This document shows, piece after piece, positions 7,346-16,262 of a stretch of 44,884 nucleotides of DNA. Under the pieces are notes generated by a model. That model was not told the origin of the DNA. It saw nothing but the letters and a program-made list of their open reading frames with translations, and did no database searches. Each line of letters opens with the position of its first letter. Within the stretch, counting starts at the first letter, position 1. This DNA comes from an uncultured Lachnospiraceae bacterium (lineage in GTDB: Bacteria; Bacillota; Clostridia; Lachnospirales; Lachnospiraceae). The position numbers and the translations under genes were made by a program. Location of the stretch: positions 1 to 44,884 of the forward strand of contig CAMWXB010000034.1 in NCBI GenBank assembly GCA_947178125.1. Reading direction: 5' to 3'.

Positions 7346-7429
7346 AGCTGTAAAACAAAGTTTTTCAGCTGCAGGTTTGGACAGATGCCCAAATATCGCA
7401 GACTGATAGAAAGCGTGGTCATTAACAGT
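7346..7429 (+). promoter_or_regulatory. dispersed leader element, copy 1 (gene at 7430)
   Basis: Hairpin 1 is AGCTG-T-AAAAC/GTTTT-T-CAGCT (7346-7370). Hairpin 2 is TTTGG/CCAAA (7376-7393). Then come CAAATATCGCAG (7390-7401), ACTGATAGAAAGCGTGG and TCATT before the start. GCAG lies 32 nt before ATG. The same order of parts precedes several unrelated genes in the window. Confidence 0.6.
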
Positions 7430-8161
7430 ATGGTCAATCGGGTCGATGGGAATCATTATTATGAATATACGAAGCTGAAAAATGTCAGTGTGTCGGATAC
7501 CGGAGAAAAGTTCAGTCTTGATTATAAGCAGGATGAGCTGCCAGGTGAGAAAGAGAAGAAGGAGAAAGAGGCAGCCGAACGGGAGAAACAGCAGGCCGTG
7601 GAGAAAGCCGGCGTCAAAGTAGAACTTTCAAGCTATGGACGAACGGTCGGAACTTCGGAAAAATCACAGGCGAATAGGGTAAAGAACCGGACGGATGCAG
7701 GGCAGGGACAGTCTCTTTTCGCATCGATTCAGGAATTTGTCCGGACCGCCATAGCCGCGTTCAAGGATTTTGTTGATAAAATCTGGAATGAGCCAAAAGT
7801 AGAAGAGGCTGTGAATGCAGAAGCTGTTGAAGCGGAAGGCGGCGGATTGGAAGGCGAAGCTTTACAGAATCTTTCAGAATCAATGGACGGGCAGACACAG
7901 GCGGTACAGGAAACTGCACCGGTCGAAACAGCGGAATCTTTTTATCAGAACGAGGCGCGGTTAAATCAGGAGATTCAGCCATATCTCCGAAAAGGGGATT
8001 TGAATCAGGTCATTAATCTTTTAACGGATAATGGGAAAAAGACAGCGGCCAGAAATTCGACTCTTTTGACTTATTACGATAGAAACGGCAGAATGGTGGA
8101 GCCGAATGCATCGGACAGTCAGCGGATTTTGTACGGAGATCGAAATGCACGAAAATTATAA
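7430..8161 (+). CDS. unrecognised charged protein
   Basis: The product has 243 residues, starting MVNRVDGNHYYEYTKLKN. The start was chosen because the region upstream is the leader element; an in-frame GTG at 7415 is an alternative. The middle is a highly charged, Lys/Glu-rich helix (about residues 40-65), then a Gln/Ala/Glu-rich stretch with one amphipathic segment (SIQEFVRTAIAAFKDFVDKIW). The C-terminal part (about 165-243) includes EARLNQEIQPYLRKGDLNQVINLL and LLTYYDRNGRMVEP, which looks like a small folded domain. There is no signal peptide or transmembrane segment. I do not recognise the family; the C-terminal pattern recurs in my memory of uncharacterised Lachnospiraceae proteins only. 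Confidence 0.65.
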   Translation: MVNRVDGNHYYEYTKLKNVSVSDTGEKFSLDYKQDELPGEKEKKEKEAAEREKQQAVEKAGVKVELSSYGRTVGTSEKSQANRVKNRTDAGQGQSLFASIQEFVRTAIAAFKDFVDKIWNEPKVEEAVNAEAVEAEGGGLEGEALQNLSESMDGQTQAVQETAPVETAESFYQNEARLNQEIQPYLRKGDLNQVINLLTDNGKKTAARNSTLLTYYDRNGRMVEPNASDSQRILYGDRNARKL

Positions 8162-8172
8162 AGAAGTGAGAG

Positions 8173-8243
8173 AACGGTAAGAGCGGGAAATGTCACTGCG
8201 GTTATGGAGCATCGAAAGGCGAGACGACCCTGTTCTTACCGTT
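8173..8243. terminator. long inverted repeat between convergent genes
   Basis: AACGGTAAGAGCGGG (8173-8187) can pair with CCCTGTTCTTACCGTT (8228-8243), followed by TTTCTTACC. The loop is about 40 nt and the right arm lies within the 3' end of the minus-strand GGDEF gene, so terminator function is uncertain. Confidence 0.35.
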
Positions 8244-9311
8244 TTTCTTACCATAATATAATCGTCTGTCCGCATGGGTAATAGTATCTTCAACACCATT
8301 TCCGATTCTGTGTGCAGCGATACCAAGCGTCAAGGAACAGTGGATGGCTGTCTCATTCCATACGAAAAGATGTTCCTCAACACTGGAACGGATGTTTTCG
8401 GCAATATTACAGGTATGGTCTAAGTGGACTTTTGTCATGATCAGTATTTCTTCACCGCCCCAGCGGCATACATACCCGTGTCCGGCGACATGAGTCCGGA
8501 TGATTTGGGAGATTTCCTTTAAAACAACATCTCCGAAATCGTGTCCATAAGTGTCGTTGACTTTTTTGAAGTTATCGATATCGCACATGATCAGGCAGAA
8601 ATTTTCTTCCGTTTTCACAGCAGCATCGAAAAAGTCCTGCATGCTCCGGCGGTTATATAATCCCGTCAGCGGATCGATGCTGGCCATATTGTCTAAGGCA
8701 ACATTCTGATTGCGCAGCAAATTCGTAGCCGCCTGCATATCCATAATAAATACAAGCGTGACTAAAAATAGAAAACCGAAATTGCAGATAGAATTGAAGA
8801 TATAGATAGCCAGTTCTAAAGCTGGCGATACATTTAGCTGATAGATAGAACCGGTGAACATGGATATCATACGACAGCCGACAAAGGAAAGGAAGGCTGT
8901 CATTCCAAGCAGGGTAGGAACGAGATATTTCTTTTTTGAGTCTTCAATCAGTGTAACGCACATATAATAGCCGAAAGGAATCAATCCGATAGTATACTGG
9001 GAGAAGCCAAAACGCCAGCCGACGAAGATTGCTGCAACAAAAGAGTGGATAATGATTTCCACATAGGTAATATAAAAAGTCCGGATCAGTTCTTTTTCAT
9101 ATCCATATTTAATGATACTGATACATTTCAAATAGGTGATGACGCTGCCAATATTAAATATGATCATTGGGTAAATACGAAGAAAGCTAAAAAGGCCTAC
9201 AAGAAGAATATGTACGGCTGTGATTGCATAGATGATCAGTTTGTATTTAAATTTTTCAATCTGAATGCTGCGTTCCAACAGATTCTTGATATAACTGAGT
9301 TTTGTTATCAT
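8202..9311 (-). CDS. membrane-bound GGDEF domain protein (probable diguanylate cyclase)
   Basis: The product has 369 residues. About six hydrophobic segments occupy residues 25-200. A GGDEF domain follows, opening with DPLTGLYNRRSMQ, continuing with DIDNFKKVNDTYGHDFGD, and with the active-site motif present as RWGGEE (a GGEEF-class variant compatible with activity). It would make c-di-GMP from two GTP at the inner membrane face. The N-terminal domain resembles multi-pass sensory modules without a named ligand. No RxxD inhibitory site is evident just before the motif. AGGAT lies upstream of the ATG on the minus strand. It is convergent with the gene at 7430; the EAL-HDOD protein nearby is a plausible receptor or partner. 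Confidence 0.9.
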   Translation of the reverse strand: MITKLSYIKNLLERSIQIEKFKYKLIIYAITAVHILLVGLFSFLRIYPMIIFNIGSVITYLKCISIIKYGYEKELIRTFYITYVEIIIHSFVAAIFVGWRFGFSQYTIGLIPFGYYMCVTLIEDSKKKYLVPTLLGMTAFLSFVGCRMISMFTGSIYQLNVSPALELAIYIFNSICNFGFLFLVTLVFIMDMQAATNLLRNQNVALDNMASIDPLTGLYNRRSMQDFFDAAVKTEENFCLIMCDIDNFKKVNDTYGHDFGDVVLKEISQIIRTHVAGHGYVCRWGGEEILIMTKVHLDHTCNIAENIRSSVEEHLFVWNETAIHCSLTLGIAAHRIGNGVEDTITHADRRLYYGKKNGKNRVVSPFDAP

Positions 9312-9448
9312 ATAAAAGACATCCTAATCTCTGGTATAATATATATGAAAATACGAAAATATTGAAAAAACAACACTATACTACGAGTATATAACAAAAT
9401 GCCAGTAAAGTAAATTATAAAATCGGGATTATCATCATATTCTAATAC

Positions 9449-9477
9449 TTGTCTTTCACAGATACGTCTACTATAAT
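9449..9477 (+). promoter_or_regulatory. sigma-A promoter for the gene at 9509
   Basis: TTGTCT (9449-9454) and TATAAT (9472-9477) with a 17-nt spacer. Confidence 0.6.
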
Positions 9478-9508
9478 AATACAGGGGATATTGCATGGAG
9501 GTTCCGGG

Positions 9509-10249
9509 ATGAATCAGGAAGCGTTCGAACAGGCCAAGATAAAAGTACTTTTAAAACAGCATGACCCGCATGGATTCGGTACGTTGCAGGAAAAGACCGT
9601 GCATGCGGTCATGAAATTGTACTATGAGCCCGATATCGATTATCACGAGGTACCGATTGAAGGATATATTGCTGATATTTATACGGGAAACCGCATTATC
9701 GAAATCCAGAACGGGAATTTTAACCGCCTGCGGGATAAGCTGAAAGCTTTTCTGCCGTTATATCCGGTCATGGTAGTCCTTCCGATTCCTCATTGTAAAT
9801 GGGTCATTTATATGGATGAAGAGAGCGGAGAACTTTCCGGCAAGCGGAAATCTCCGATTACAGGCAGCATTTACAGCGCTTTTCCGGAGTTATATAAGAT
9901 TAAGAACTTTCTGACACACCCGAATCTGTCCTTTGCTTTTCCGTTGATCGATATGGATGAGTACCGTCTTTTGCAGAGCAGAGGAAAAGGAAAACGGAGA
10001 AAGGGCAGCCGCTACGACAGAATGCCGCTTGTTCTATATGATGAGATTTTGCTGGAAAGGCCGGAGGATTTCATACAGGTCATTCCCTACGAACTGGAAG
10101 AACCTTTTACCGTAAAAGAATTTGCGAAGGCAGCGCATATCCGGCGTGACCTCGCACAGGTGACGCTTCATATATTATACAGTATGAAACTCGTGACAAG
10201 ACCAGGAAAGCGCGGCCGGGAGTATCTGTATGAAGTTGTCATGAAATAG
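9509..10249 (+). CDS. putative PD-(D/E)XK-like protein with C-terminal winged helix
   Basis: The product has 246 residues. The start at 9509 follows GGAGG (9497-9501). In the first 100 residues, YHEVPIEGYIADIYTG is followed by IIEIQNGNFNRLRDKLKAFL and a hydrophobic strand (VMVVLPI). The spacing D-x(8)-E-x-Q with flanking strands resembles the restriction-endonuclease-like fold with an ExQ variant. The C terminus (about 190-246) looks like a winged helix (FTVKEFAKAAHIRRDLAQVTLHIL, then a basic wing RPGKRGREY). A very basic linker (GKGKRRKGSR) lies between. I know this only as an uncharacterised protein of Clostridia; nuclease assignment is inference from the motif. Confidence 0.6.
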   Translation: MNQEAFEQAKIKVLLKQHDPHGFGTLQEKTVHAVMKLYYEPDIDYHEVPIEGYIADIYTGNRIIEIQNGNFNRLRDKLKAFLPLYPVMVVLPIPHCKWVIYMDEESGELSGKRKSPITGSIYSAFPELYKIKNFLTHPNLSFAFPLIDMDEYRLLQSRGKGKRRKGSRYDRMPLVLYDEILLERPEDFIQVIPYELEEPFTVKEFAKAAHIRRDLAQVTLHILYSMKLVTRPGKRGREYLYEVVMK

Positions 10250-10257
10250 ATTTTTTC

Positions 10258-10287
10258 TTTACATATTTTGTAAATTCATGATAAAAT
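10258..10287 (+). promoter_or_regulatory. putative promoter of parE
   Basis: TTTACA (10258-10263) and TAAAAT (10282-10287) with an 18-nt spacer, a few bases before the leader element. Confidence 0.5.
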
Positions 10288-10290
10288 AAT

Positions 10291-10347
10291 CGCGAATGTT
10301 ATCAGGGGGCTATGCGGATTCGCAGGCCGAACGGAGATGGAGATATT
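10291..10347 (+). promoter_or_regulatory. dispersed leader element, copy 2 (parE)
   Basis: The stem CGCGAAT/ATTCGC (10291-10297 with 10318-10323) encloses a G-rich loop. Then follow TTCGCAGGCCGAACGGAGA and TGGAGATATT before ATG. GCAG lies 26 nt before the start. It is diverged from the consensus, but the order and spacing are kept. Confidence 0.5.
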
Positions 10348-12270
10348 ATGGCAAAAGAAAACAAGTATGACGCGTCCAGCATTACCGTGCTGGAAGGGTT
10401 GGAGGCTGTCAGAGTCAGACCGGGTATGTATATCGGGAGCGTTTCAACGAAGGGTCTGAACCATTTGATCTATGAAATCGTTGATAATGCGGTGGATGAA
10501 CATCTGGCCGGATATTGCAATACGATCTATGTGACATTGGAAGCGGATGGTTCCGCCACCATAGAGGATGACGGCAGGGGTATTCCGGTAGGGATGCACG
10601 AAAAAGGAATCAGTGCGGAACGGCTTGTATTCACGACGCTTCATGCCGGCGGTAAATTCGATAACGAAGCTTATAAAACGAGCGGTGGTCTGCACGGGGT
10701 CGGCTCCTCGGTGGTCAACGCCCTGTCTGCCTGGCTCCATGTGCAGGTCAAGACGGAAGGATTTATTTATGAAGATAAATATGAGCGCGGTGTACCTGTT
10801 TTGGAGTTGAAGAATGGTCTTTTACCAGTCATCGGCAAAACGAAGGAGACAGGGACCAGGATTACCTTTTTACCGGACGATACGATTTTTGATAAGACGA
10901 GGTTCAAGGAGGATGATGTCAAGAGCCGTCTGCACGAGACCGCTTATCTGAATCCCAGGCTGACGATTGTTTTTGAGGATAAAAGAAAAGAAGAAACGGA
11001 GCATATCGAGTATCACGAGCCGGAGGGCATTATCGGTTTCATCAAGGATATGAACAAATCCAGAGAAACCGTTCATGATGTCATCTATTTTCAGGGAGAA
11101 GCGGAAGGCATCAACGTGGAGGTCGCTTTTCAGTATGTGAACGAGTTTCATGAGAATGTGCTCGGTTTCTGCAACAATATTTATAATGCCGAGGGCGGAA
11201 CGCATCTGACCGGCTTTAAGACGATGTTCACAAACGTCATCAATACCTATGCAAGGGGCCTGAATATTTTAAAGGAAAAGGATATTAATTTTACGGGAGC
11301 GGATGTCAGGAACGGCATGACGGCCGTTGTATCAATCAAACATCCGGATCCCCGCTTTGAAGGGCAGACGAAAACGAAACTGGATAACCAGGATGCGGCC
11401 AAAATCGTCGGCAAGGTGACGGGGGACGAAATCGTCCGGTATTTTGACCGGAATCTGGAGACGTTAAAAAGCATCATCGGCTGCGCGGAAAAGGCAGCGA
11501 AGATACGGAAGGCGGAAGAGAAGGCCCGGACCAATATGCTGACAAAGCAGAAGTTTTCCTTTGATTCCAACGGGAAACTGGCAAACTGTGAGTCCAAAGA
11601 CCCGTCCAAATGCGAGATTTTCATCGTGGAAGGGGATTCCGCGGGCGGCAGCGCCAAAACTGCCAGAAATCGTATGTTTCAGGCAATCCTGCCCATCCGC
11701 GGTAAGATTTTGAATGTGGAGAAGGCGAGTATCGACAAGATTCTTGCTAATGCGGAAATCAAGACGATGATCAATGCTTTCGGCTGTGGTTTTTCGGAAG
11801 GCTACGGAAACGATTTTGACATTTCCAAACTGCGCTATGACAAGATCATCATTATGGCCGATGCGGATGTGGACGGCGCGCATATTTCCAATCTGCTGCT
11901 TACCTTGTTCTACCGTTTTATGCCGGAACTGATCTTTGAGGGCCATGTCTATATCGCGATGCCGCCGCTCTATAAAGCGATGCCGTCGAAAGGCAAAGAA
12001 GAGTATCTATATGATGATAAAGCGCTTGAGAAATACCGGAAGCGGCACAAAGGGCCTTTTACCTTACAGCGTTATAAAGGTCTGGGAGAGATGGACGCCG
12101 AGCAGCTCTGGGAAACGACGCTCGACCCGGAGACGCGGCTTTTGAAACTTGTGGAAATCGAGGATGCCCGCATGGCTTCTGAAGTAACGGAAATGCTCAT
12201 GGGAACGGAAGTGCCGCCGCGTAAGGAGTTTATCTATCGACATGCGAAAGAGGCGGAGTTAGATGTCTGA
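10348..12270 (+). CDS. parE: type II DNA topoisomerase subunit B (topoisomerase IV ParE / GyrB-like)
   Basis: The product has 640 residues and is the ATPase subunit. The start was taken at 10348 (MAKENKYDASSITVLEGLEAVR) because an in-frame upstream ATG at 10312 falls inside the leader element. The GHKL ATPase has EIVDNAVDEHLAG, DDGRGIPVG and GGLHGVGSSVVNALS. The TOPRIM domain has EGDSAGG near residue 427 and DADVDGAH near residue 504. The C terminus has QRYKGLGEMDAEQLWETT. It pairs with the subunit A encoded at 12876. The partner lacks a GyrA box, which favours ParE; this subunit alone cannot separate ParE from GyrB. The role is decatenation or relaxation of replicated chromosomes in the cytoplasm. 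Its stop overlaps the next start by 8 nt. Confidence 0.85.
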   Translation: MAKENKYDASSITVLEGLEAVRVRPGMYIGSVSTKGLNHLIYEIVDNAVDEHLAGYCNTIYVTLEADGSATIEDDGRGIPVGMHEKGISAERLVFTTLHAGGKFDNEAYKTSGGLHGVGSSVVNALSAWLHVQVKTEGFIYEDKYERGVPVLELKNGLLPVIGKTKETGTRITFLPDDTIFDKTRFKEDDVKSRLHETAYLNPRLTIVFEDKRKEETEHIEYHEPEGIIGFIKDMNKSRETVHDVIYFQGEAEGINVEVAFQYVNEFHENVLGFCNNIYNAEGGTHLTGFKTMFTNVINTYARGLNILKEKDINFTGADVRNGMTAVVSIKHPDPRFEGQTKTKLDNQDAAKIVGKVTGDEIVRYFDRNLETLKSIIGCAEKAAKIRKAEEKARTNMLTKQKFSFDSNGKLANCESKDPSKCEIFIVEGDSAGGSAKTARNRMFQAILPIRGKILNVEKASIDKILANAEIKTMINAFGCGFSEGYGNDFDISKLRYDKIIIMADADVDGAHISNLLLTLFYRFMPELIFEGHVYIAMPPLYKAMPSKGKEEYLYDDKALEKYRKRHKGPFTLQRYKGLGEMDAEQLWETTLDPETRLLKLVEIEDARMASEVTEMLMGTEVPPRKEFIYRHAKEAELDV

Positions 12271-12772
12271 TGGAAGAGGAAACCGTGGAAGAAAGCCCAA
12301 TAAATGGATTTTTCCGATTATTTGTGTTGGAATTTCCCCTGTACTGGGTATTTTCGTGGATGTTTGTATCTTATTTCCACCCCGTGCGGATGCGCATGGA
12401 CACGGGATACCGGTTTGTTCCATTCTTTTTCCGTTACTTGCGTCATTTGCTGCTGCTGTCATATATCTTGTGATGGCGGTTAATGCAGCATGGAAAGCGT
12501 TATCATCACGGGAAAAGCATTACGAATACATCAAATCATTCTGGAAATACAGTGATGCAGATGACCCTGTCCTGACGCTTCATGAGATCGATCTGGATGC
12601 AGGCAGGAGCGGTATACGGTGTATAGAGATTTATAGAGACGGACATGCTGAGCGCCTGGTGAATAAAGGTATGTATGCACCGGTTCCGACGGTGGAATTT
12701 ATCAATACTCTGCCGAATTATACGGCGTATATCATAATGAAACAGGAGTTTGAAGAGATATGGAACCGATGA
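12263..12772 (+). CDS. small membrane protein with C-terminal DUF6881-like domain
   Basis: The product has 169 residues. ATG at 12263 overlaps the parE stop by 8 nt, so it is translationally coupled. Two hydrophobic segments (about residues 15-37 and 48-73) form a hairpin anchor. The C-terminal part (about 93-169) reads DADDPVLTLHEIDLDAGRSG, then IRCIEIYRDGHAERL. This resembles DUF6881, small domains with the pattern DxPxxLxxEID followed by RKVEVFRDG (recalled, not searched). That domain is usually soluble; fusion to membrane segments and placement between two topoisomerase genes is odd. Function is unknown; many free-standing relatives lie near toxin-immunity loci, so immunity-like binding is one possibility. 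Confidence 0.65.
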   Translation: MSDGRGNRGRKPNKWIFPIICVGISPVLGIFVDVCILFPPRADAHGHGIPVCSILFPLLASFAAAVIYLVMAVNAAWKALSSREKHYEYIKSFWKYSDADDPVLTLHEIDLDAGRSGIRCIEIYRDGHAERLVNKGMYAPVPTVEFINTLPNYTAYIIMKQEFEEIWNR

Positions 12773-12792
12773 AGTTATAAGAGGAAGTAACG

Positions 12793-12875
12793 ATTGAAAA
12801 ATCAGCGATTTTCAATTAAGAATTTGTGTCATACAGTCACAAATGCCGCAGATTGAGTAAGAATAGAGGATTATT
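12793..12875 (+). promoter_or_regulatory. dispersed leader element, copy 3 (parC)
   Basis: Hairpin 1 is ATTGAAAA/TTTTCAAT (12793-12816). Hairpin 2 is TTTGTG/CACAAA (12823-12843). Then come ATGCCGCAG, ATTGAGTAAGAATAGAGG and TTATT before ATG. GCAG lies 28 nt before the start. It sits inside the parE-parC operon, so it acts on a mid-operon gene. Confidence 0.6.
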
Positions 12876-15116
12876 ATGGACGATAACAGAATCATAAAAA
12901 CCGAATATTCCGAGGTCATGCAGAAATCTTTTATCGATTATGCGATGAGCGTTATTATTGCAAGAGCGCTTCCGGATGTGCGGGATGGTCTCAAGCCCGT
13001 GCAGAGAAGAACGCTCTATGATATGTATGAACTCGGTATCCGCTACGACAGGCCATACCGTAAATCGGCGCGTATCGTCGGCGATACGATGGGTAAATAT
13101 CATCCGCATGGCGATAGTTCCATCTATGAGGCGCTCGTTGTCATGACGCAGGATTTTAAGAAAGGACTCCCGCTCATCGACGGACACGGCAACTTCGGCA
13201 ATATCGAGGGTGACGGCGCAGCGGCCATGCGTTATACGGAGGCAAGGCTGGAAAAGATTACGCAGGAAGCGTTTCTTGCCGATCTGGACAAAGACGTGGT
13301 CGATTTCATGCCCAATTTTGATGAAACAGAGAGGGAGCCGAGCGTCCTTCCCGTTAAGATTCCGAATCTGCTGATCAATGGTTCGGAGGGCATTGCGGTC
13401 GGTATGGCGACCAATATTCCGCCGCACAATCTGGCAGAGGTCATCAACGCGACGAAAGCCTATATGCAGGATGAAGCTATTACAACAAGGGAACTGATGC
13501 GTTATGTCAAAGGGCCGGATTTTCCGACGGGCGGTATCGTTATCAATCAGGATGAACTTCTGAACATTTATGAGACCGGAACAGGTAAGATTAGAATCCG
13601 TGGCAAGGTCGAGGTAGAGAAAGCGAAGGGCGGCCGCATCAATCTCGTTATTACGGAAATTCCCTATACGATGATCGGCTCTTATATCGGAAAGTTCTTA
13701 ATGGATGTGGCATCGCTCGCGGAAACGAAGAAAACACAGGACATTGTTGATATCACCAATCAGTCCTCCAAAGAGGGTATCCGTATCGTCATTGAACTGA
13801 GGAAAGACGCCGATGTGGAGAATTTTAAAAACCTGCTCTATAAGAAAACGAAGCTGGAAGATACGTTCGGCGTGAATATGCTGGCCATTGCGGATGGAAA
13901 GCCGGAGACGATGGGATTAAAGCAGATCATCAAGGCCAGTGTGGATTTCCAGTATGAAGTCGCTACAAGGAAATATAAGAATCTGCTGGAAAAGGAACTG
14001 GAGAAAAAGGAAGTTCAGGAGGGTCTCATCAAGGCATGTAACGTCATTGACCTGATCATCGAAATCCTGCGGGGGTCCAAAGACAGAGCGATGGCGAAGG
14101 CCTGCCTGGTAGAGGGCAAGGTTGACGGCATCAAGTTCCGCTCTAAAGAATCGAAGATCATGGCGGCACAGCTCATGTTTTCCGAAAGGCAGGCGAATGC
14201 GATTCTGGAAATGCGCTTGTATAAGCTGATCGGCCTTGAAATAGAGGCGCTTATCAATGACCATGAGGAGACCATGGCAAATATCTACCGTTATGAGGAT
14301 ATTCTGGCGAGACGGGATTCCATGGCACAGGTCATCATCAACGAACTGGACGAAATCAAGGCGGCCTATGCGAGGCGCAGAAGAACGGAGATTACCAATG
14401 CCGAAGAGGCCGTTTATGTAGAGAAAAAGGTTGAAGAGATGGACATCGTTTTCCTGATGGACCGTTTCGGTTATGCGAGAACAATTGACCTGCAGACTTA
14501 TGAACGAAATAAAGAATCTGTTCATGCAGAGAATAAATATGTATTTCAGTGTAAGAATACCGGAAAAATATGTCTGTTTACTAATACCGGCCAGCTCCAT
14601 ACCATCAAAGCAGCCGATCTTCCTTTTGGAAAGTTCAGGGACAAAGGTGTTCCGGTAGATAACGTCAGCAATTATGAATCTGCAAGAGAAGAGATCATTT
14701 ATGTGGCGAGTCAGACCGATTTGAATCTGTATCGTGTGATTTTTGCAACAAAACTTGCAATGCTGAAGGTCGTTGACGGCGGAGAGTTCGATGTGACGAA
14801 GCGGACCGTTGCCGCGACCAAGTTACAGGAGAATGACGAGGTGGTCAGCGTTGTAACGCTGACGGAGCAGCATCATATTGTTCTGCAGTCGAAGAACGGT
14901 TATTTTCTCCGGTTCGCGGTTGACGAAATTCCGGAGAAAAAGAAGGGTGCTATCGGTGTCCGCGGCATGAAACTCGGTGATGGCGACTGCCTGGAGGCTG
15001 TTCATTACACACGGCCTACGGATACTCAGACCATCGAATATAAAGGAAAAGAAATCGAGTTAAATAAGCTGAAGCTGGGAAGCAGAGACAGTAAGGGCGT
15101 CAAAGTGCGCGTATAG
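12876..15116 (+). CDS. parC: type II DNA topoisomerase subunit A (topoisomerase IV ParC-like)
   Basis: The product has 746 residues and is the DNA-cleaving subunit. The 5Y-CAP domain has [14 protein letters not shown], the quinolone-region [14 protein letters not shown] with S81 and E85 (the susceptible-type residues), and the catalytic tyrosine in MRYTEARL (Y120). A coiled-coil tower and DNA gate occupy about 250-480, followed by a beta-pinwheel C terminus. I see no GyrA box (QRRGGKG type) in the C-terminal domain. This argues for topoisomerase IV ParC rather than gyrase, although Clostridial subunit A proteins are often annotated as GyrA. The start has AGAGG 7 nt upstream. It acts with the subunit at 10348 in chromosome decatenation. 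Confidence 0.85.
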   Translation: MDDNRIIKTEYSEVMQKSFIDYAMSVIIARALPDVRDGLKPVQRRTLYDMYELGIRYDRPYRKSARIVGDTMGKYHPHGDSSIYEALVVMTQDFKKGLPLIDGHGNFGNIEGDGAAAMRYTEARLEKITQEAFLADLDKDVVDFMPNFDETEREPSVLPVKIPNLLINGSEGIAVGMATNIPPHNLAEVINATKAYMQDEAITTRELMRYVKGPDFPTGGIVINQDELLNIYETGTGKIRIRGKVEVEKAKGGRINLVITEIPYTMIGSYIGKFLMDVASLAETKKTQDIVDITNQSSKEGIRIVIELRKDADVENFKNLLYKKTKLEDTFGVNMLAIADGKPETMGLKQIIKASVDFQYEVATRKYKNLLEKELEKKEVQEGLIKACNVIDLIIEILRGSKDRAMAKACLVEGKVDGIKFRSKESKIMAAQLMFSERQANAILEMRLYKLIGLEIEALINDHEETMANIYRYEDILARRDSMAQVIINELDEIKAAYARRRRTEITNAEEAVYVEKKVEEMDIVFLMDRFGYARTIDLQTYERNKESVHAENKYVFQCKNTGKICLFTNTGQLHTIKAADLPFGKFRDKGVPVDNVSNYESAREEIIYVASQTDLNLYRVIFATKLAMLKVVDGGEFDVTKRTVAATKLQENDEVVSVVTLTEQHHIVLQSKNGYFLRFAVDEIPEKKKGAIGVRGMKLGDGDCLEAVHYTRPTDTQTIEYKGKEIELNKLKLGSRDSKGVKVRV

Positions 15117-15148
15117 AAATAGGAAAACAGAAAACGAGGAGGCGGCAT

Positions 15149-15706
15149 ATGCGGGTCATCGCGGGAAAAGCACGAAGTTTGAGGCTAAAGACACCGGAAG
15201 GGCTGGAAACAAGACCGACCACAGACAGGATCAAAGAAACACTGTTCAATATGTTACAGCCTTATCTGCCCGGCGGTATTTTCATTGACTTGTTCAGCGG
15301 AAGCGGCGGAATTGGCATTGAAGCCTTAAGCCGGGGAGCAAAACATGCCTATTTTGTGGAGAACAATAAGAATGCCATCGCCTGTATACAGGAAAATCTG
15401 AAATTTACGAAGCTGATGGAGGATGCAACGGTCTTAAAGCAGGATGTGCTCAGCGCACTTTCCGGCATTCATGAAAAAGAGGCGGACGTTATTTTTATGG
15501 ACCCGCCCTATGATCAGGGTCATGAAAGACTGGCGCTGGAGCTTCTGGGCAGGCAGCCTTATGTGACGGCGGATACGCTGATCGTTGTGGAAGCCTTGCA
15601 GGATACGGATTTTTCTTATGTGGAGGCGCTCGGCTTTTCTGTGACGAAAGAAAAGTATTATAAAACAAACAAACATGTGTTTTTGATGAAGACTGGACTT
15701 TTTTAG
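15149..15706 (+). CDS. rsmD: 16S rRNA (guanine(966)-N(2))-methyltransferase RsmD
   Basis: The product has 185 residues, the usual length. The Rossmann methyltransferase begins MRVIAGKARSLRLKTPEGL with RPTTDRIKETLFNML. The SAM-binding motif is DLFSGSGGIGIEALSRGA, and the catalytic motif is FMDPPYDQG near residue 118 (the DPPY signature of N-methylation). It methylates G966 of 16S rRNA during small-subunit assembly. A strong GAGGAGG precedes the ATG. It is directly upstream of coaD, a classical neighbour pair in Firmicutes. Confidence 0.95.
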   Translation: MRVIAGKARSLRLKTPEGLETRPTTDRIKETLFNMLQPYLPGGIFIDLFSGSGGIGIEALSRGAKHAYFVENNKNAIACIQENLKFTKLMEDATVLKQDVLSALSGIHEKEADVIFMDPPYDQGHERLALELLGRQPYVTADTLIVVEALQDTDFSYVEALGFSVTKEKYYKTNKHVFLMKTGLF

Positions 15707-15741
15707 TAAAGTGATTTATGATAGATTCATATAAGAATTGT

Positions 15742-15765
15742 CTGGAGAAAGGCATGGTCATTAAA
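15742..15765 (+). promoter_or_regulatory. tail part of the dispersed leader element (coaD)
   Basis: GGAGAAAGGCATGGTCATT (15744-15762) precedes coaD and matches the 3' part of the full elements at 22709 and 25218. No clear hairpin or CGCAG part is present. Confidence 0.45.
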
Positions 15766-16254
15766 ATGAGGGCAGCAATTTATCCGGGAAGTTTCGACCC
15801 GGTCACATTCGGCCATCTTGACGTTATTAAAAGAGCAGCCGAGATTTTTGATGAATTAACGGTAAGTGTGTTGAATAATAAAGTAAAGACTCCATTGTTT
15901 TCTGTGGAAGAACGTGTTAAGATATTGAAAGAGGCGACAAAAAATATTCCGAATGTGAAAGTGGATTCTTTCAGCGGTCTTTTAATTGATTATGCAAGAC
16001 GTAAAGGCGTACATGTAGCAATCAGGGGGCTGCGCGCAATCACGGATTTTGAATATGAACTGCAGATAGCCCAGACGAACCGGAAGCTTTCAAATGGGGA
16101 ACTGGATACGATGTTTTTGACAACGAGTCTGGAATATGCTTATCTAAGTTCTACCAGTGTCAAAGAGATTGCCAGCTTTAACGGCGATATCTCTCAATGT
16201 GTTCCGGAATTTGTCGGGAAACTGATTTATGAAAAATATGGCTATAACAGATAG
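15766..16254 (+). CDS. coaD: phosphopantetheine adenylyltransferase CoaD
   Basis: The product has 162 residues from [12 protein letters not shown]. It is the nucleotidyltransferase that transfers AMP from ATP to 4'-phosphopantetheine, the penultimate step of coenzyme A synthesis. [12 protein letters not shown] carries the T/HxGH signature, [14 protein letters not shown] is the substrate-binding region, and [11 protein letters not shown] is the second ATP motif. Length fits the family. The start at 15766 aligns with the family. ATG at 15754 is in frame and has GGAG 6 nt upstream, so a 4-residue longer form is possible. It lies 8 nt before the next gene. Confidence 0.93.
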   Translation: MRAAIYPGSFDPVTFGHLDVIKRAAEIFDELTVSVLNNKVKTPLFSVEERVKILKEATKNIPNVKVDSFSGLLIDYARRKGVHVAIRGLRAITDFEYELQIAQTNRKLSNGELDTMFLTTSLEYAYLSSTSVKEIASFNGDISQCVPEFVGKLIYEKYGYNR

Positions 16255-16262
16255 GAGTAAAG

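Noticed and set aside
9312..9508. c-di-GMP riboswitch near the GGDEF gene
   Set aside because: No GEMM-like conserved core found in the intergenic region.
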